From: JBDHAC01 sp039589195
Lineage (GTDB): Bacteria; Gemmatimonadota; Gemmatimonadetes; Palauibacterales; Palauibacteraceae
DNA length: 20,201 nucleotides
Assembly (NCBI GenBank): GCA_039589195.1
Contig: JBDHHV010000090.1
Coordinates: 1-20,201, forward strand
Direction: 5' to 3'
Of this stretch, positions 1 through 7,692 are shown one piece after another. Under the pieces are notes generated by a model, which worked only from the letters and a program-made list of their open reading frames with translations, was not told the DNA's origin and searched no databases. Each line of letters starts with the position of its first letter. Position 1 is the first letter of the stretch. The translations under genes were made by a program, and so were the position numbers.

Positions 1-878
1 TCCGCACGCAGCTGGGCGGGCGCGGTGAGGATCCGATTCTTGTTGGCCGCCGCGAGCCCCTTCACATCAGGTAGCTTGGCGGTCACGCGGTAGCCGACCG
101 AGAAGTCCCCGAGCTCGGTGATGCGTACCCAGGGGCTCTCCAGGTCTGCCCTCGCGGCGGCTTCCTTGAGCAACTCCGCTACCTGCCGCCGGTCCTCCTC
201 GTAGCCCAGCGTCACATCGGCGGATACCCAGGTACATGTCCCCTTCGCGTCCGGGTCGGGCGACCCGATCACGGTCACCGGATTCTGAACCAGGAACATG
301 TTGGGGATCGTGACCAGATCGCTGCTCTCCGTCTGGATTTCGACGTGAAAGATCCCGCGCTCAGAGACCTTCCCGAAGTGGTCTCCCACCCGGAGATAAT
401 CCCCCCATGCGAAGCTGCGGATCACGCGGAGCATGAAGCCCGCGAGCGCGTTCGCGACCAGAGTGGTGGAGGACAGGGCGATGACGGCGCCGAGGATGTA
501 ACCCGTCAGCTGGAGCAGGTTGCTCTGTCTGGATGGGTCCGGGATGCTGAGGATGAACACGATCAAGCCGACGAACCCGACGACCCCCATCCACAGGTGG
601 ACCCGGTAGCGGCGGCGCGGGCTCGGATCGAGGAATTTCGGGAGTGCCACGATCACCGCGGCGACGGCGAGCGCGACGATGCAAAGCCTCGTGTACGCCG
701 GGTCGATCGGCAGCGCGACGACCAGCGCTGCCAGCCCGATCAGCGCTACTTCCGTCAGGACGACCCGCCTGTCCGACTCGGGCCAACCCGAGCGGCGCAC
801 GTTCCAGCTCGCGAAGCGGAAGATGGCCGCGACGATGACAAATACCGCCGCGGGTACGATGGCTTCCTGAAACTCCAT
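1..878 (-). CDS. MscS-family mechanosensitive ion channel (3' end outside window)
   Basis: The 292 visible codons encode an inner-membrane channel of the MscS type, a family that releases solutes on hypo-osmotic shock. About five hydrophobic segments are visible, at roughly residues 5-20, 38-58, 64-80, 93-112 and 120-152. The last is Gly/Ala-rich and ends in LVANALAGFMLRV, matching the pore helix of the family. The soluble beta domain follows with WGDYLRVGDHFGKV and the ESSDLVTIPNMFL stretch near residues 184-196. ATG at 878 is chosen because GGAGG lies 8 nt upstream. The gene begins 28 nt after the queG stop on the same strand, so it is probably the distal member of the same transcript. The C-terminus is cut by the window edge. 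The family assignment is firm; the paralogue (small MscS versus YbdG/YnaI-like) is not resolved. Confidence 0.88.
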   Translation of the reverse strand, partial: MEFQEAIVPAAVFVIVAAIFRFASWNVRRSGWPESDRRVVLTEVALIGLAALVVALPIDPAYTRLCIVALAVAAVIVALPKFLDPSPRRRYRVHLWMGVVGFVGLIVFILSIPDPSRQSNLLQLTGYILGAVIALSSTTLVANALAGFMLRVIRSFAWGDYLRVGDHFGKVSERGIFHVEIQTESSDLVTIPNMFLVQNPVTVIGSPDPDAKGTCTWVSADVTLGYEEDRRQVAELLKEAAARADLESPWVRITELGDFSVGYRVTAKLPDVKGLAAANKNRILTAPAQLRA

Positions 879-906
879 CAACCGACCTCCAGCTGACTTT
901 CGCGGC

Positions 907-2025
907 TCAAGATTCGTGGAGCTTCTCGAGCGCCCATTCCGCATGTTCACGGACGAGCGCGGAGTCGTCACGCGCCAGGCGCCTCAGAGTCGGGGCGGCT
1001 CCCTCACCACCCACGTTGCCAAGACCGACCGCGAGGTTCCGCAGCATGCCATCGCGCCCCGGGCGTGCGAAAGCGGTCCCGCGGTATCGTTGCTTGAACT
1101 CCGTCTCACCGAGACCCGCGAGCTCCTCGGCCCAGGCAACCATGGTTTGGGGTCGAGCCGGCCGGCCCGGCTCCAACCCCAGGGCCGATTCGGCTACGGG
1201 TGGCGCGTCCGAGTTCCAGGGGCACACCTCCTGGCAGATGTCGCACCCGAAAACCCGGTCACCGATCGCCGGGCGGAGCTCGACCGGGATCGATCCCCTC
1301 AGCTCGATGGTCAGATAGGAAATGCACAGACGGGAATCCAGCTCGCGCGGGCCTCGTATCGCACCGGTCGGACACGCCTCGATGCAACGTTCGCAGGTCC
1401 CACAACGATCGGCGGTGAACGGTGCGTCGGGCGGCAGCTCCAGCGTCGTGAGCAGCTCACCCAGCAACAGATAGGAGCCCAGCTCAGGGTGGATGAGCAT
1501 CGTGTTCTTGCCGATCCACCCGAGCCCTGCGCGCTGGGCATGGTCTCGCTCCAACACCGGGCCGTAGTCCACGTACGCCCTGCACGCGGATTCGGGCGCC
1601 AGCGACGCGACCTTCTCCGCCAGAAGAGCCATGCGCTCCTCGAAGACGCCATGGTAGTCCCGCCCGAGCGCATACCGCGCGACGACCGCCCGGGCACTCG
1701 CAGCCCCCTCTGCCGAGACAGCTCCGTCGGGATGGGGTGAGCCGTCGGGATGAGACGAGGCATCGGCGCCGGGCCCGTATCGGACGCTCAGAAGGATCAG
1801 TGTGCGGCAGTCGGCGAGCGCCTCCCGTGGATCGAGACGCCGGCGGATAGCGTCCTCGCGAGCCATGTACGCCATGTCGCCGTGCCACCCCCGGTTCAGC
1901 CACTCCAGGTACTCGGCGCCATGCAGCGGGCGTCGGGCGGGCGCGAACCCGATCTGGGCGAACCCGAGCTCGAAGGCCGCCCGGCGGATCTGTTCCTTCA
2001 GTCGAACTGGCCGGCGCTCGGGCAC
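907..2025 (-). CDS. queG: Epoxyqueuosine reductase QueG
   Basis: QueG reduces epoxyqueuosine to queuosine in the wobble base of GUN-decoding tRNAs, using cobalamin and two 4Fe-4S clusters in the cytoplasm. The cluster cysteines are visible as C208-x2-C211-x2-C214-x3-C218-P and C261-x2-C264-x3-C268-P. The family segment VDYGPVLERDHAQRAGLGWIG, which carries the expected catalytic Asp, precedes them. A HEAT-like C-terminus (RNLAVGLGNVG to the end) is also typical, and about 372 aa is the usual length. The start is uncertain. The ORF is open to an ATG at 2118, but that would put 39 residues inside nth. A GTG at 2025 and an in-frame CTG at 2001, which overlaps the nth TGA as CTGA, both place the conserved LKEQIRRAAFELGFAQIGF region at the N-terminus. 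No convincing Shine-Dalgarno sequence distinguishes them. Function is confident; the start is not. Confidence 0.93.
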   Translation of the reverse strand: MPERRPVRLKEQIRRAAFELGFAQIGFAPARRPLHGAEYLEWLNRGWHGDMAYMAREDAIRRRLDPREALADCRTLILLSVRYGPGADASSHPDGSPHPDGAVSAEGAASARAVVARYALGRDYHGVFEERMALLAEKVASLAPESACRAYVDYGPVLERDHAQRAGLGWIGKNTMLIHPELGSYLLLGELLTTLELPPDAPFTADRCGTCERCIEACPTGAIRGPRELDSRLCISYLTIELRGSIPVELRPAIGDRVFGCDICQEVCPWNSDAPPVAESALGLEPGRPARPQTMVAWAEELAGLGETEFKQRYRGTAFARPGRDGMLRNLAVGLGNVGGEGAAPTLRRLARDDSALVREHAEWALEKLHES

Positions 2026-2687
2026 AGCTCGCGCAGTGGACAATTCGCGCACGCGGGGCGGCGAGACTTGCACACGGTGCGCCCATGCAGGATCAACCGC
2101 CACGCGAACGGGTGCCATTCATGATCGGGCAGGACCTCCATCAGGTCACGCTCCACCTTGACCGGATCGGTCTCATCCGTGAGTCCCAGGCGGTTTGCCA
2201 CGCGCTTGACGTGCGTGTCGACGACCACACCGACGTGCGTGCCGAACGCGTTGCTGAGGACGACGTTGGCCGTCTTTCGTGCCACCCCGGCGAGCGTGAG
2301 GAGCTCCTCCATGGTGCGGGGAACCTCGCCATCGAACTCGTCCACGACGCGGGCTGCCATCCCCTGCAGGCTCTTGGCCTTGTTTCGGTAGAAACCGGTG
2401 GAGCGGATCGCCTCCTCGAGGTCTTCCCGATCCACCTCCGCGTAGTCGCGGGCCGACCGATAGCGCTTGAAGAGGTCCGCCGTGACCTGGTTGACGCGCT
2501 CGTCGGTGCACTGCGCGGAGAGGATGGTCGCCACGATCAGCTCGAGCGGGTTCGTCCATGTGAGCGAGATCTCGAGGTCCGGATACAGCTCGGCCAGGAG
2601 CGGGGAGAGCCTGGCAGCCAGACCGCTCCGCTCGGCGGTCGTTCCCGGCCGCGCCCCCGGCCGCGTCCCCGGCTTCGCCCCGGTCAT
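1998..2687 (-). CDS. nth: Endonuclease III (DNA glycosylase/AP lyase)
   Basis: This is a base-excision repair enzyme that removes oxidised pyrimidines and cleaves the abasic site. The 229-residue protein has the helix-hairpin-helix LAGVARKTANVVL with catalytic Lys138. Catalytic Asp157 lies in VVVDTHVKR. The C-terminal 4Fe-4S loop has exact family spacing: C206-x6-C213-x2-C216-x5-C222. ATG at 2687 is chosen because it overlaps the stop of the upstream M50 peptidase as ATGA, a classic coupled start. An upstream in-frame start at 2747 would lie inside that gene. The first ~15 residues are a low-complexity stretch of Pro-Gly-Thr/Ala-Arg repeats. The 3' end overlaps queG. Confidence 0.96.
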   Translation of the reverse strand: MTGAKPGTRPGARPGTTAERSGLAARLSPLLAELYPDLEISLTWTNPLELIVATILSAQCTDERVNQVTADLFKRYRSARDYAEVDREDLEEAIRSTGFYRNKAKSLQGMAARVVDEFDGEVPRTMEELLTLAGVARKTANVVLSNAFGTHVGVVVDTHVKRVANRLGLTDETDPVKVERDLMEVLPDHEWHPFAWRLILHGRTVCKSRRPACANCPLRELCPSAGQFD

Positions 2688-3838
2688 GCGCTCGACCCCG
2701 CTTCCTCGACCTCGCCAAACCCCAGACGGCGCAGCCGCCGGACCCACTGACCCAGATCTCCCAGGTTCAGGAGCCCGACCAGATGGCCGTTCTCCAAAAC
2801 CAGGATGCTCGGCTCATCGCCGGGATCCAGACCGCTCACGACCTCGTCGAGGGGCTGGTCGCGACGTGCAATGTGTAGCTCGTACGTCGGGCGCATGACC
2901 TGATCCACTCGCGTGATCTCCCGCTCCTCCACGGGGACCGCCGTCGCATCACGCACGCCCACGATCCCGAGGACCGATCCGTCCAGCACGACCGGGAACG
3001 CGGGTTCCGGTCTCCGTGCGAGGTAGTCGTCGATCAGCCTCTTGACCGTCAGGTCCGGCGGGATGACGGCCGGCTCGGTCGCCATCACGCGCGAAACCGG
3101 GATGCGGGAGAGCATCTGCCGTACGCTGAACTGACGGTAGCTAGAGGATGCCGCGTTCGAGAGGAACCACCCGATGAACGCCGACCACAGGCCTGGAAGC
3201 ACGAATCCGAACGCCAGCTGAACGAGACCGAACAGGATCAGGAGATACCCGAAGGCTCTGCCGCCCAACGTGGCCCACCGTGTGGCTCGCTCCAGATCCC
3301 CGGTCACGGCCCATACGATCGAGCGGAAGATCCGTCCGCCGTCCAGCGGGAAGCCGGGGATCATGTTGAACACCGCGAGCACGAAGTTGAGCAGCGCGAG
3401 GAAGCCGACCACGGCTTCGATCGGAGCCGGCCACCCGGCCCCGTCAGCGAGACGATTCAGTCCATAGAACCCCGCCGCGAGCGCGAGACTACACAGCGGG
3501 CCGGCGATCGTGAGCAGGAACTCGTCCTTGGGCCGCTTCGCTTCCTCACGCGCTTGGGCGATTCCACCGAAGATGAACAACGTGATGCCCTCGACCGCGA
3601 TGCCGCGCGCGCGCGCGACGAGCGAGTGCGCCAGCTCGTGCAGCAGGACCGACAGGAAGAACAGCACGGCGGCGGAGATCCCCATCGCGAAGTAGAGGGA
3701 CTCGGCATACCCCGGCAGCTGCCTCGGGAACTCGTGCACGCTGAACGTCCACACGACGAGGGCCGCGATCAGGAACCACGAGTAGTCGATTCGGATCGGG
3801 AATCCGAACCAGCGGCCTATGCTGAATCCACCCAGCAA
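2684..3838 (-). CDS. M50 site-2-protease-type metallopeptidase with CBS pair
   Basis: This is an intramembrane zinc metalloprotease of the S2P/SpoIVFB (M50B) class; its substrates cannot be told from sequence. The zinc motif HELAH is at residues 67-71 in a hydrophobic segment. The second motif, NMIPGFPLDGGR, supplies Asp166 as the third ligand. Around these are about five or six membrane segments. After residue ~250 comes a pair of CBS domains (SRVMATEPAVIPPDLTV onward, then RVDQVMRPTYELHI), which in this subfamily are thought to sense adenosine nucleotides. The start is TTG at 3838, preceded by AAGGAG with 6-nt spacing. Its stop overlaps the nth start by 4 nt. A run of seven CG dinucleotides (3604-3617) lies in the gene but in frame. 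Length (384 aa) is normal for M50 proteins with CBS domains. Confidence 0.92.
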   Translation of the reverse strand: MLGGFSIGRWFGFPIRIDYSWFLIAALVVWTFSVHEFPRQLPGYAESLYFAMGISAAVLFFLSVLLHELAHSLVARARGIAVEGITLFIFGGIAQAREEAKRPKDEFLLTIAGPLCSLALAAGFYGLNRLADGAGWPAPIEAVVGFLALLNFVLAVFNMIPGFPLDGGRIFRSIVWAVTGDLERATRWATLGGRAFGYLLILFGLVQLAFGFVLPGLWSAFIGWFLSNAASSSYRQFSVRQMLSRIPVSRVMATEPAVIPPDLTVKRLIDDYLARRPEPAFPVVLDGSVLGIVGVRDATAVPVEEREITRVDQVMRPTYELHIARRDQPLDEVVSGLDPGDEPSILVLENGHLVGLLNLGDLGQWVRRLRRLGFGEVEEAGSSA

Positions 3839-3875
3839 ATGATTCTCCTTCGCCCTGTATTAGCGCGTTCGGTCC

Positions 3876-4577
3876 TCAAGCGGTCGGAATCGGGAGCGCC
3901 CGCCGGCGCAATTCCAACGGAGCCTCCGTTGGCTCACCGCCGAACCTGCGCCACCATCGCCGCTTTCGCCGAACCACGAGACACAGGCGGCCTCCCGCCA
4001 GATTCACCACCTCCACGAACGCCTGCTCCGCGTCCTCCGGAACCCGGACGGAATAGGCGCGGTCTCGCCACCCGAACCGAGCTTCCTTCGCGCCGGCCGG
4101 GATCGAAGCTTCCAGGAACAGCTCCGAGTCGAGCCGCACTACACCGTCCGCGGCGGCAGGCACGGCGCGATAAAAGGACGTGTCGAACGGCCGGCCCGCC
4201 AGCCGCAACAGGTTCTGCTCCTCGGCCCAGTCGTACTCGTCCAGCCCACTCTCCCCCGCCGCGACCTCGCGGTGGTGCAGGAGCTCGTGGAGGATCGTCT
4301 CCCACAGCTCCCCCTCCCAATCGAACGTCGGGTCGCGACCCGCGAGCTCGTTGAAGGACCCATGATACAGGACGAGCAGCGAGCGCATTTCCCCGTCGCC
4401 GCCGAAGCCGCTGGGCCAGTTGTCCGTCAGACATTCGCCGAGTGTGAATACTCCCTCGAAGCTCGGGTGCGGGACCGCTCGTGCCTCCACGGACAGAGCC
4501 TCGATGCCCTCGTGAAGACTCGGTGGGATCTCGTCCCACATCCGTCCGGCTACCTGTTCGAACTCGTCGAGCTGCAA
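3876..4577 (-). CDS. Zincin-like metallopeptidase, small (MMP/DUF1025-like)
   Basis: The predicted protein is about 233 aa. It contains HELLHH, an HExxH zinc-protease signature, near residues 97-102. The N-terminal half (FEQVAGRMWDEIPPSLHEGI, then SLLVLYHGSFNELA) follows the layout of the small minimal zincins (PF06262-like): a helix, then a strand with a tyrosine, then HExxH. The C-terminal 90 residues have no family I recognise and include a very basic patch (VVRRKRRWWRRF). I see no signal peptide, so it is probably cytoplasmic. GGAGG lies 4 nt before a TTG at 4577 and only 1 nt before a GTG at 4580, so TTG is preferred. It sits 37 nt upstream of the M50 gene start on the same strand. A third histidine or acidic ligand cannot be assigned with certainty, and the substrate is unknown. 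Confidence 0.75.
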   Translation of the reverse strand: MQLDEFEQVAGRMWDEIPPSLHEGIEALSVEARAVPHPSFEGVFTLGECLTDNWPSGFGGDGEMRSLLVLYHGSFNELAGRDPTFDWEGELWETILHELLHHREVAAGESGLDEYDWAEEQNLLRLAGRPFDTSFYRAVPAAADGVVRLDSELFLEASIPAGAKEARFGWRDRAYSVRVPEDAEQAFVEVVNLAGGRLCLVVRRKRRWWRRFGGEPTEAPLELRRRALPIPTA

Positions 4578-4625
4578 CACGCCTCCGTGATTCTCGCCCG
4601 GGCAAGGCGGCCCCCGGTCAGCTGC

Positions 4626-4661
4626 TGGTCGGCTCCTGGTCGGCTCCTAGTCGTCGGCTCC
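4626..4661. repeat. 11-bp tandem repeat across the flavin reductase stop codon
   Basis: Two perfect copies of TGGTCGGCTCC (4626-4636, 4637-4647) are followed by a third copy carrying a 3-nt insertion and a substitution (4648-4661). The repeat covers the last codons and TAG stop (4649-4647, minus strand) of the flavin reductase-like gene and runs into the 66-nt gap before the zincin gene. It looks like slippage duplication. The 11-nt unit is not a multiple of three, so copy changes upstream of the stop would alter the C-terminus. Confidence 0.8.
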
Positions 4662-5171
4662 GTTGCCGATCGCTCCGTAGCGCCCCCGGTAATACAGCAG
4701 AGGCCCCATCGAGTGATCCCCTCCGACATCCTCCCCTCCGACATCCTCCCCTACGTCGGCCGCGATCACGCGACCGATGAAGATCGTGTGATCTCCGGCG
4801 GGGACGGAGCGGACGACCGAACAATCACAATACGCGAGCGCGCCCTCTAGGATCGGCGCTCCGGTCTGACTCGACCCGTGGGGCAGCTCCGCGAACTTCC
4901 GGAGGCTCTGCGTCGCGAAGTGGCGCGCCAGCGCTTCCCCGGATGCGGACAGGAGGTTGAGCGCGAAGACTCCCGACTGCACGACGGCGGTGTGGGTGGC
5001 TGCGTCATGGTTCAGACAGACCATGACCAGGGGTGGCTCCAACGACACCGAGCACACGGCCGTCGCCGTCATTCCGTGCGGCTCGCCCTTGGAGTCACGC
5101 GTGGTCACGATGACCACGCCTGCCGCCAGGTGCGAAAGGACCGTCCGGAACCCCTCGGGACTCACGACCAT
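4647..5171 (-). CDS. Flavin reductase-like domain protein (FMN-binding split barrel)
   Basis: The 174-residue protein matches the small flavin reductase component of two-component monooxygenases (HpaC-like), cytoplasmic enzymes that reduce FMN or FAD with NAD(P)H. Diagnostic stretches are HLAAGVVIVTT, HGMTATAVCSVSLEPPLVMVCL and GVFALNLLSASGEALARHFA, and the C-terminal PLLYYRGRYG is also typical. ATG at 5171 starts 3 nt after the SNF transporter stop with no clear ribosome-binding site, so it is probably translationally coupled. A loop near residues 140-152 is lengthened by repeats of Glu-Asp-Val-Gly-Gly encoded by a 15-bp tandem repeat. No partner oxygenase is encoded nearby, so the physiological electron acceptor is unknown. 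Some family members are not reductases but flavin- or heme-binding proteins. Confidence 0.88.
   Translation of the reverse strand: MVVSPEGFRTVLSHLAAGVVIVTTRDSKGEPHGMTATAVCSVSLEPPLVMVCLNHDAATHTAVVQSGVFALNLLSASGEALARHFATQSLRKFAELPHGSSQTGAPILEGALAYCDCSVVRSVPAGDHTIFIGRVIAADVGEDVGGEDVGGDHSMGPLLYYRGRYGAIGNGADD
4717..4752. repeat. 15-bp in-frame tandem repeat in flavin reductase gene
   Basis: CTCCGACATCCTCCC occurs twice back to back (4721-4735, 4736-4750), and the 15-nt periodicity extends a few bases on each side. On the minus strand it encodes repeated Glu-Asp-Val-Gly-Gly, lengthening a surface loop before the last strand. The unit is a multiple of three and keeps the reading frame. Confidence 0.85.
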
Positions 5172-5174
5172 GGG

Positions 5175-6697
5175 CTACAGAACGACCGTACGATCGGGTT
5201 CTTCCCCTTCGCCGACCGCGCTGGCCGCACGACGCGAGAGCCACCTGTTCAGCGCGAGGAACGCGGTCAGCGCGATGGCCCACTGAATGAGCACCGTGCC
5301 CACGTTGAAGGTGGAGAAGAGCGTGAACGACGCGCGAAGATCCTCGAGATCGATCGCCTGCCACAGCCACCACACGGTCAGCACGATCGCTTCGATCGCG
5401 ACGAGCCTCATCGCCACGTTGAACCAGCGGCCGATCCGCATGTCGGAGCCCGCGCTGTTGACCAGGGTCCGCCGGAAACGGTCGACGCCATACCTGTACG
5501 TCATGTGGGCGAAGAAGAAGCCCGCCACCATCAACCCGACGCCCCACACCCAATCCTGGTTGCGGAAGACCTCGATCCAGATCGCGGAGGGAAGACCGAG
5601 CAGGAAACCGAGACTGCCCACCGTCAGGATGGCCTTTCGGCGCGTGACCCCGGCATCTTCGAGCACGCGCGAGGCGAGCTCGATCATCGCGATCAGGCTG
5701 CTCCACGCGGCGAACACCAGCGCCAGGAAGAAGAGCACCATGAAGACCGAGCCGCCCGGCATCCGGCCGAACAGCTGCGGCACCCAGATGAACGTGAGTC
5801 CCTCGTTGCCCGCCCCTACGATCTGGTCGGCGGCCGCCGGCATGATCGCGAACACGGTGCAGAGCACCATGATGCCCGCCAGCAGTGAGACCGAGTTGTT
5901 TCCGAACCCAAGCAGGAACGCGTTGAGAGTGGTGTCCTCGCGCGCCCGCAGGTACACGGCGTAGGCGGTGATGAGTCCCCAGCCGGCGCCCGTGTCCCAT
6001 GCGTTTTGCGTAAGCGCCTCCAGCCAGAGGCGGGCCGACAGGAGATCGCCCCAATCGGGAGCCAGAGGCGGGCCGACAGGAGATCGCCCCAATCGGGAGT
6101 GAACAGGAACGCGAGCCCACGGCTCGCGCCGTCGAGCGTGACGGCCCGGATCGCGAGCACGATGACCAGAAGCAAGAGGCTCGGAATCAGGACACGGGCC
6201 GCGTTCTCGATCCCCTTCACGCCGCGCATGACGACCCCGACCCCCAGGACCATCGCGAGGGCGTGCGTGGCGATCGCCCATGGAGACCCGATGTACCCGG
6301 TCCAATAGGCGTTCGCCGCATCGACCGAGGTCATCGGAACCGAGGCCGTGACCGAGCCGATCAGGTAGCGGATCGTCCAGCCCATGACCACCGAGTAGTA
6401 GAACATGATCGCGGTGGCCACGAACGCGATCCACGCACCCATCCACGTGTGGCTCGGACCGGCGAGCTGGCGGAACGCCCCCAGGGGACCGCGGCGCGTC
6501 TCCTTTCCGGCCGCGAACTCCACGAGGATCAGTGGCACCGACCACAGCAGGAGAAAGACCACCCAGGCGACGAGGAACGATCCACCACCATTGGAGGCGG
6601 CTACACGCGGGAAGCGCCAGATGTTGCCGGTTCCCACCGCCATCCCGAGCATCGCGAGCATGGTCGCGGATCGAGACGAGAACGCGGGTCTCGTCAT
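5175..6697 (-). pseudogene. Sodium-dependent SNF/NSS-family transporter, frameshifted by a 38-bp duplication
   Basis: Both halves belong to the neurotransmitter:sodium symporter (LeuT) family, inner-membrane carriers that couple Na+ to uptake of amino acids and related compounds. The N-terminal half starts at ATG 6697 (overlapping the hydrolase stop as ATGA). It has the TM1 signature AVGTGNIWRFP and an NGGGSFL motif at the family position. It runs in frame to PDWGDLLSARLWL. The next 38 bp repeat the preceding 38 bp exactly, shifting the frame, and the first frame then ends at 5816 after about 80 unrelated residues. The C-terminal half resumes in another frame from EALTQNAWDTGAGWG and continues through LGFGNNSVSLLAG to the TAG at 5175. 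Removing one copy leaves 1485 nt, an intact 494-residue carrier of normal size. No other damage is visible. It is therefore a recent lesion, a reversible slippage state, or an assembly artefact. Neighbouring genes are intact. Confidence 0.88.
6022..6099. repeat. Exact 38-bp tandem duplication inside the SNF transporter gene
   Basis: Positions 6023-6060 and 6061-6098 are identical, and one extra base matches on each side of the 38-bp period. Since 38 is not a multiple of three, the duplication moves the reading frame of the transporter. Zero mismatches between copies implies a very recent event or an artefact. Confidence 0.97.
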
Positions 6698-7692
6698 TCG
6701 CTTCCCCCCTCAGCAGCCGTGGATTCGTCGGATAGGGTCGTGTGCGCCGGCCCGATGACACCGAGGAGCCAGCGGTCGACCACCTGATTGAAGGCACCCG
6801 GCATCGAGATGTGCGACATGTGGCCGGTGCCGGGAATCGTCTCGTACAGCGCATCGGGGATCGCCTCGGCAATCGCGAGCGCCCACGCCACGGGAACGTA
6901 AACATCCTCGGGTCCCTTGACCACGAGCGCCGGCACGGTGATCGAGCTCAGCTCGGGGTGCAGGTCCGACCCCTTGAGCAGGTCGACCCGGCGGCCCGAC
7001 ACACTCGCCGGCGTGGTTCGTGGGCCCGTGTACAGCGCGTAGTCGACCAGCTTCTCTCGACCGGGCGAGTTGTCGAAGATCCACACGCCCAGACGGGACC
7101 ACAGCCGGGCCAGCACACGGCCGGCGGCGGTTGGCAGATACCGTGTCGAGAGCCTCGCGAAGGGTACCAGCGCCACCCGGTTGAACCCCAGATGCTCGTA
7201 CGAGACCCGCGCGAGCGGATTCGTGAGCACCAGCCCGATCAAACCCTCCGGGTATTTCGAGGCGAATCGCACAGCGATCGCGGAGCCCAGGCTCTGTCCG
7301 ACCAGCACGACCGGTCCCGTGTCGAGACCCTCGATGAGCTCGTTCAGGTCGTCGGCGAATCGAGAGAAGTCATGCTCGGGCGTGATGTGCGTCCGGAGGT
7401 CCGCGGCGACGACGCGGTAACGCTGTGCAAACTCGGGGAGCTGGAAACGAAACGTCTCCTTGGGGCCATCCGCGCCGGGCACCCAGAGGATCGTGGTCCC
7501 CTCTCCGGCATCGACGACCGACACCTCCTCGCCGTCCGAATAGCGGAATCGACGCTCGGGGAGCAACCCTCCGTCCGGACCACGAACCCGAGGTCGCTCG
7601 AGCGAGGCATTCCTTCGCAGTATGGCCCGGGCGTAGGCGACGCCGGCCACGCCGGCGGCCACCCCGGCCCCGAACCGCCTCAGTCGAGCCAC
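6694..7692 (-). CDS. Alpha/beta hydrolase
   Basis: The 332-residue protein has a complete alpha/beta-hydrolase triad: nucleophile Ser134 in VGQSLGSA, acid Asp263 (or Glu262) in VKGPEDVYVPV, and His291 in GTGHMSH. The opening residues (roughly 7-25: FGAGVAAGVAGVAYARAIL) are hydrophobic and preceded by arginines. They could anchor the enzyme in the membrane as a signal anchor rather than a cleaved peptide. The substrate cannot be deduced; esterase, lipase or haloperoxidase-type labels would be equally possible. GTG at 7692 gives a 13-nt overlap with the M3-like peptidase gene. An in-frame CTG at 7683 overlaps that gene's TGA as CTGA and is an alternative start. The 3' end overlaps the transporter start by 4 nt. 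Confidence 0.88.
   Translation of the reverse strand: MARLRRFGAGVAAGVAGVAYARAILRRNASLERPRVRGPDGGLLPERRFRYSDGEEVSVVDAGEGTTILWVPGADGPKETFRFQLPEFAQRYRVVAADLRTHITPEHDFSRFADDLNELIEGLDTGPVVLVGQSLGSAIAVRFASKYPEGLIGLVLTNPLARVSYEHLGFNRVALVPFARLSTRYLPTAAGRVLARLWSRLGVWIFDNSPGREKLVDYALYTGPRTTPASVSGRRVDLLKGSDLHPELSSITVPALVVKGPEDVYVPVAWALAIAEAIPDALYETIPGTGHMSHISMPGAFNQVVDRWLLGVIGPAHTTLSDESTAAEGGSE

Noticed and set aside
3604..3617. Seven consecutive CG dinucleotides in the M50 peptidase gene.
   Set aside because: It encodes an ordinary Val-Ala-Arg-Ala-Arg-Gly stretch in frame; such short runs are expected at this GC content.
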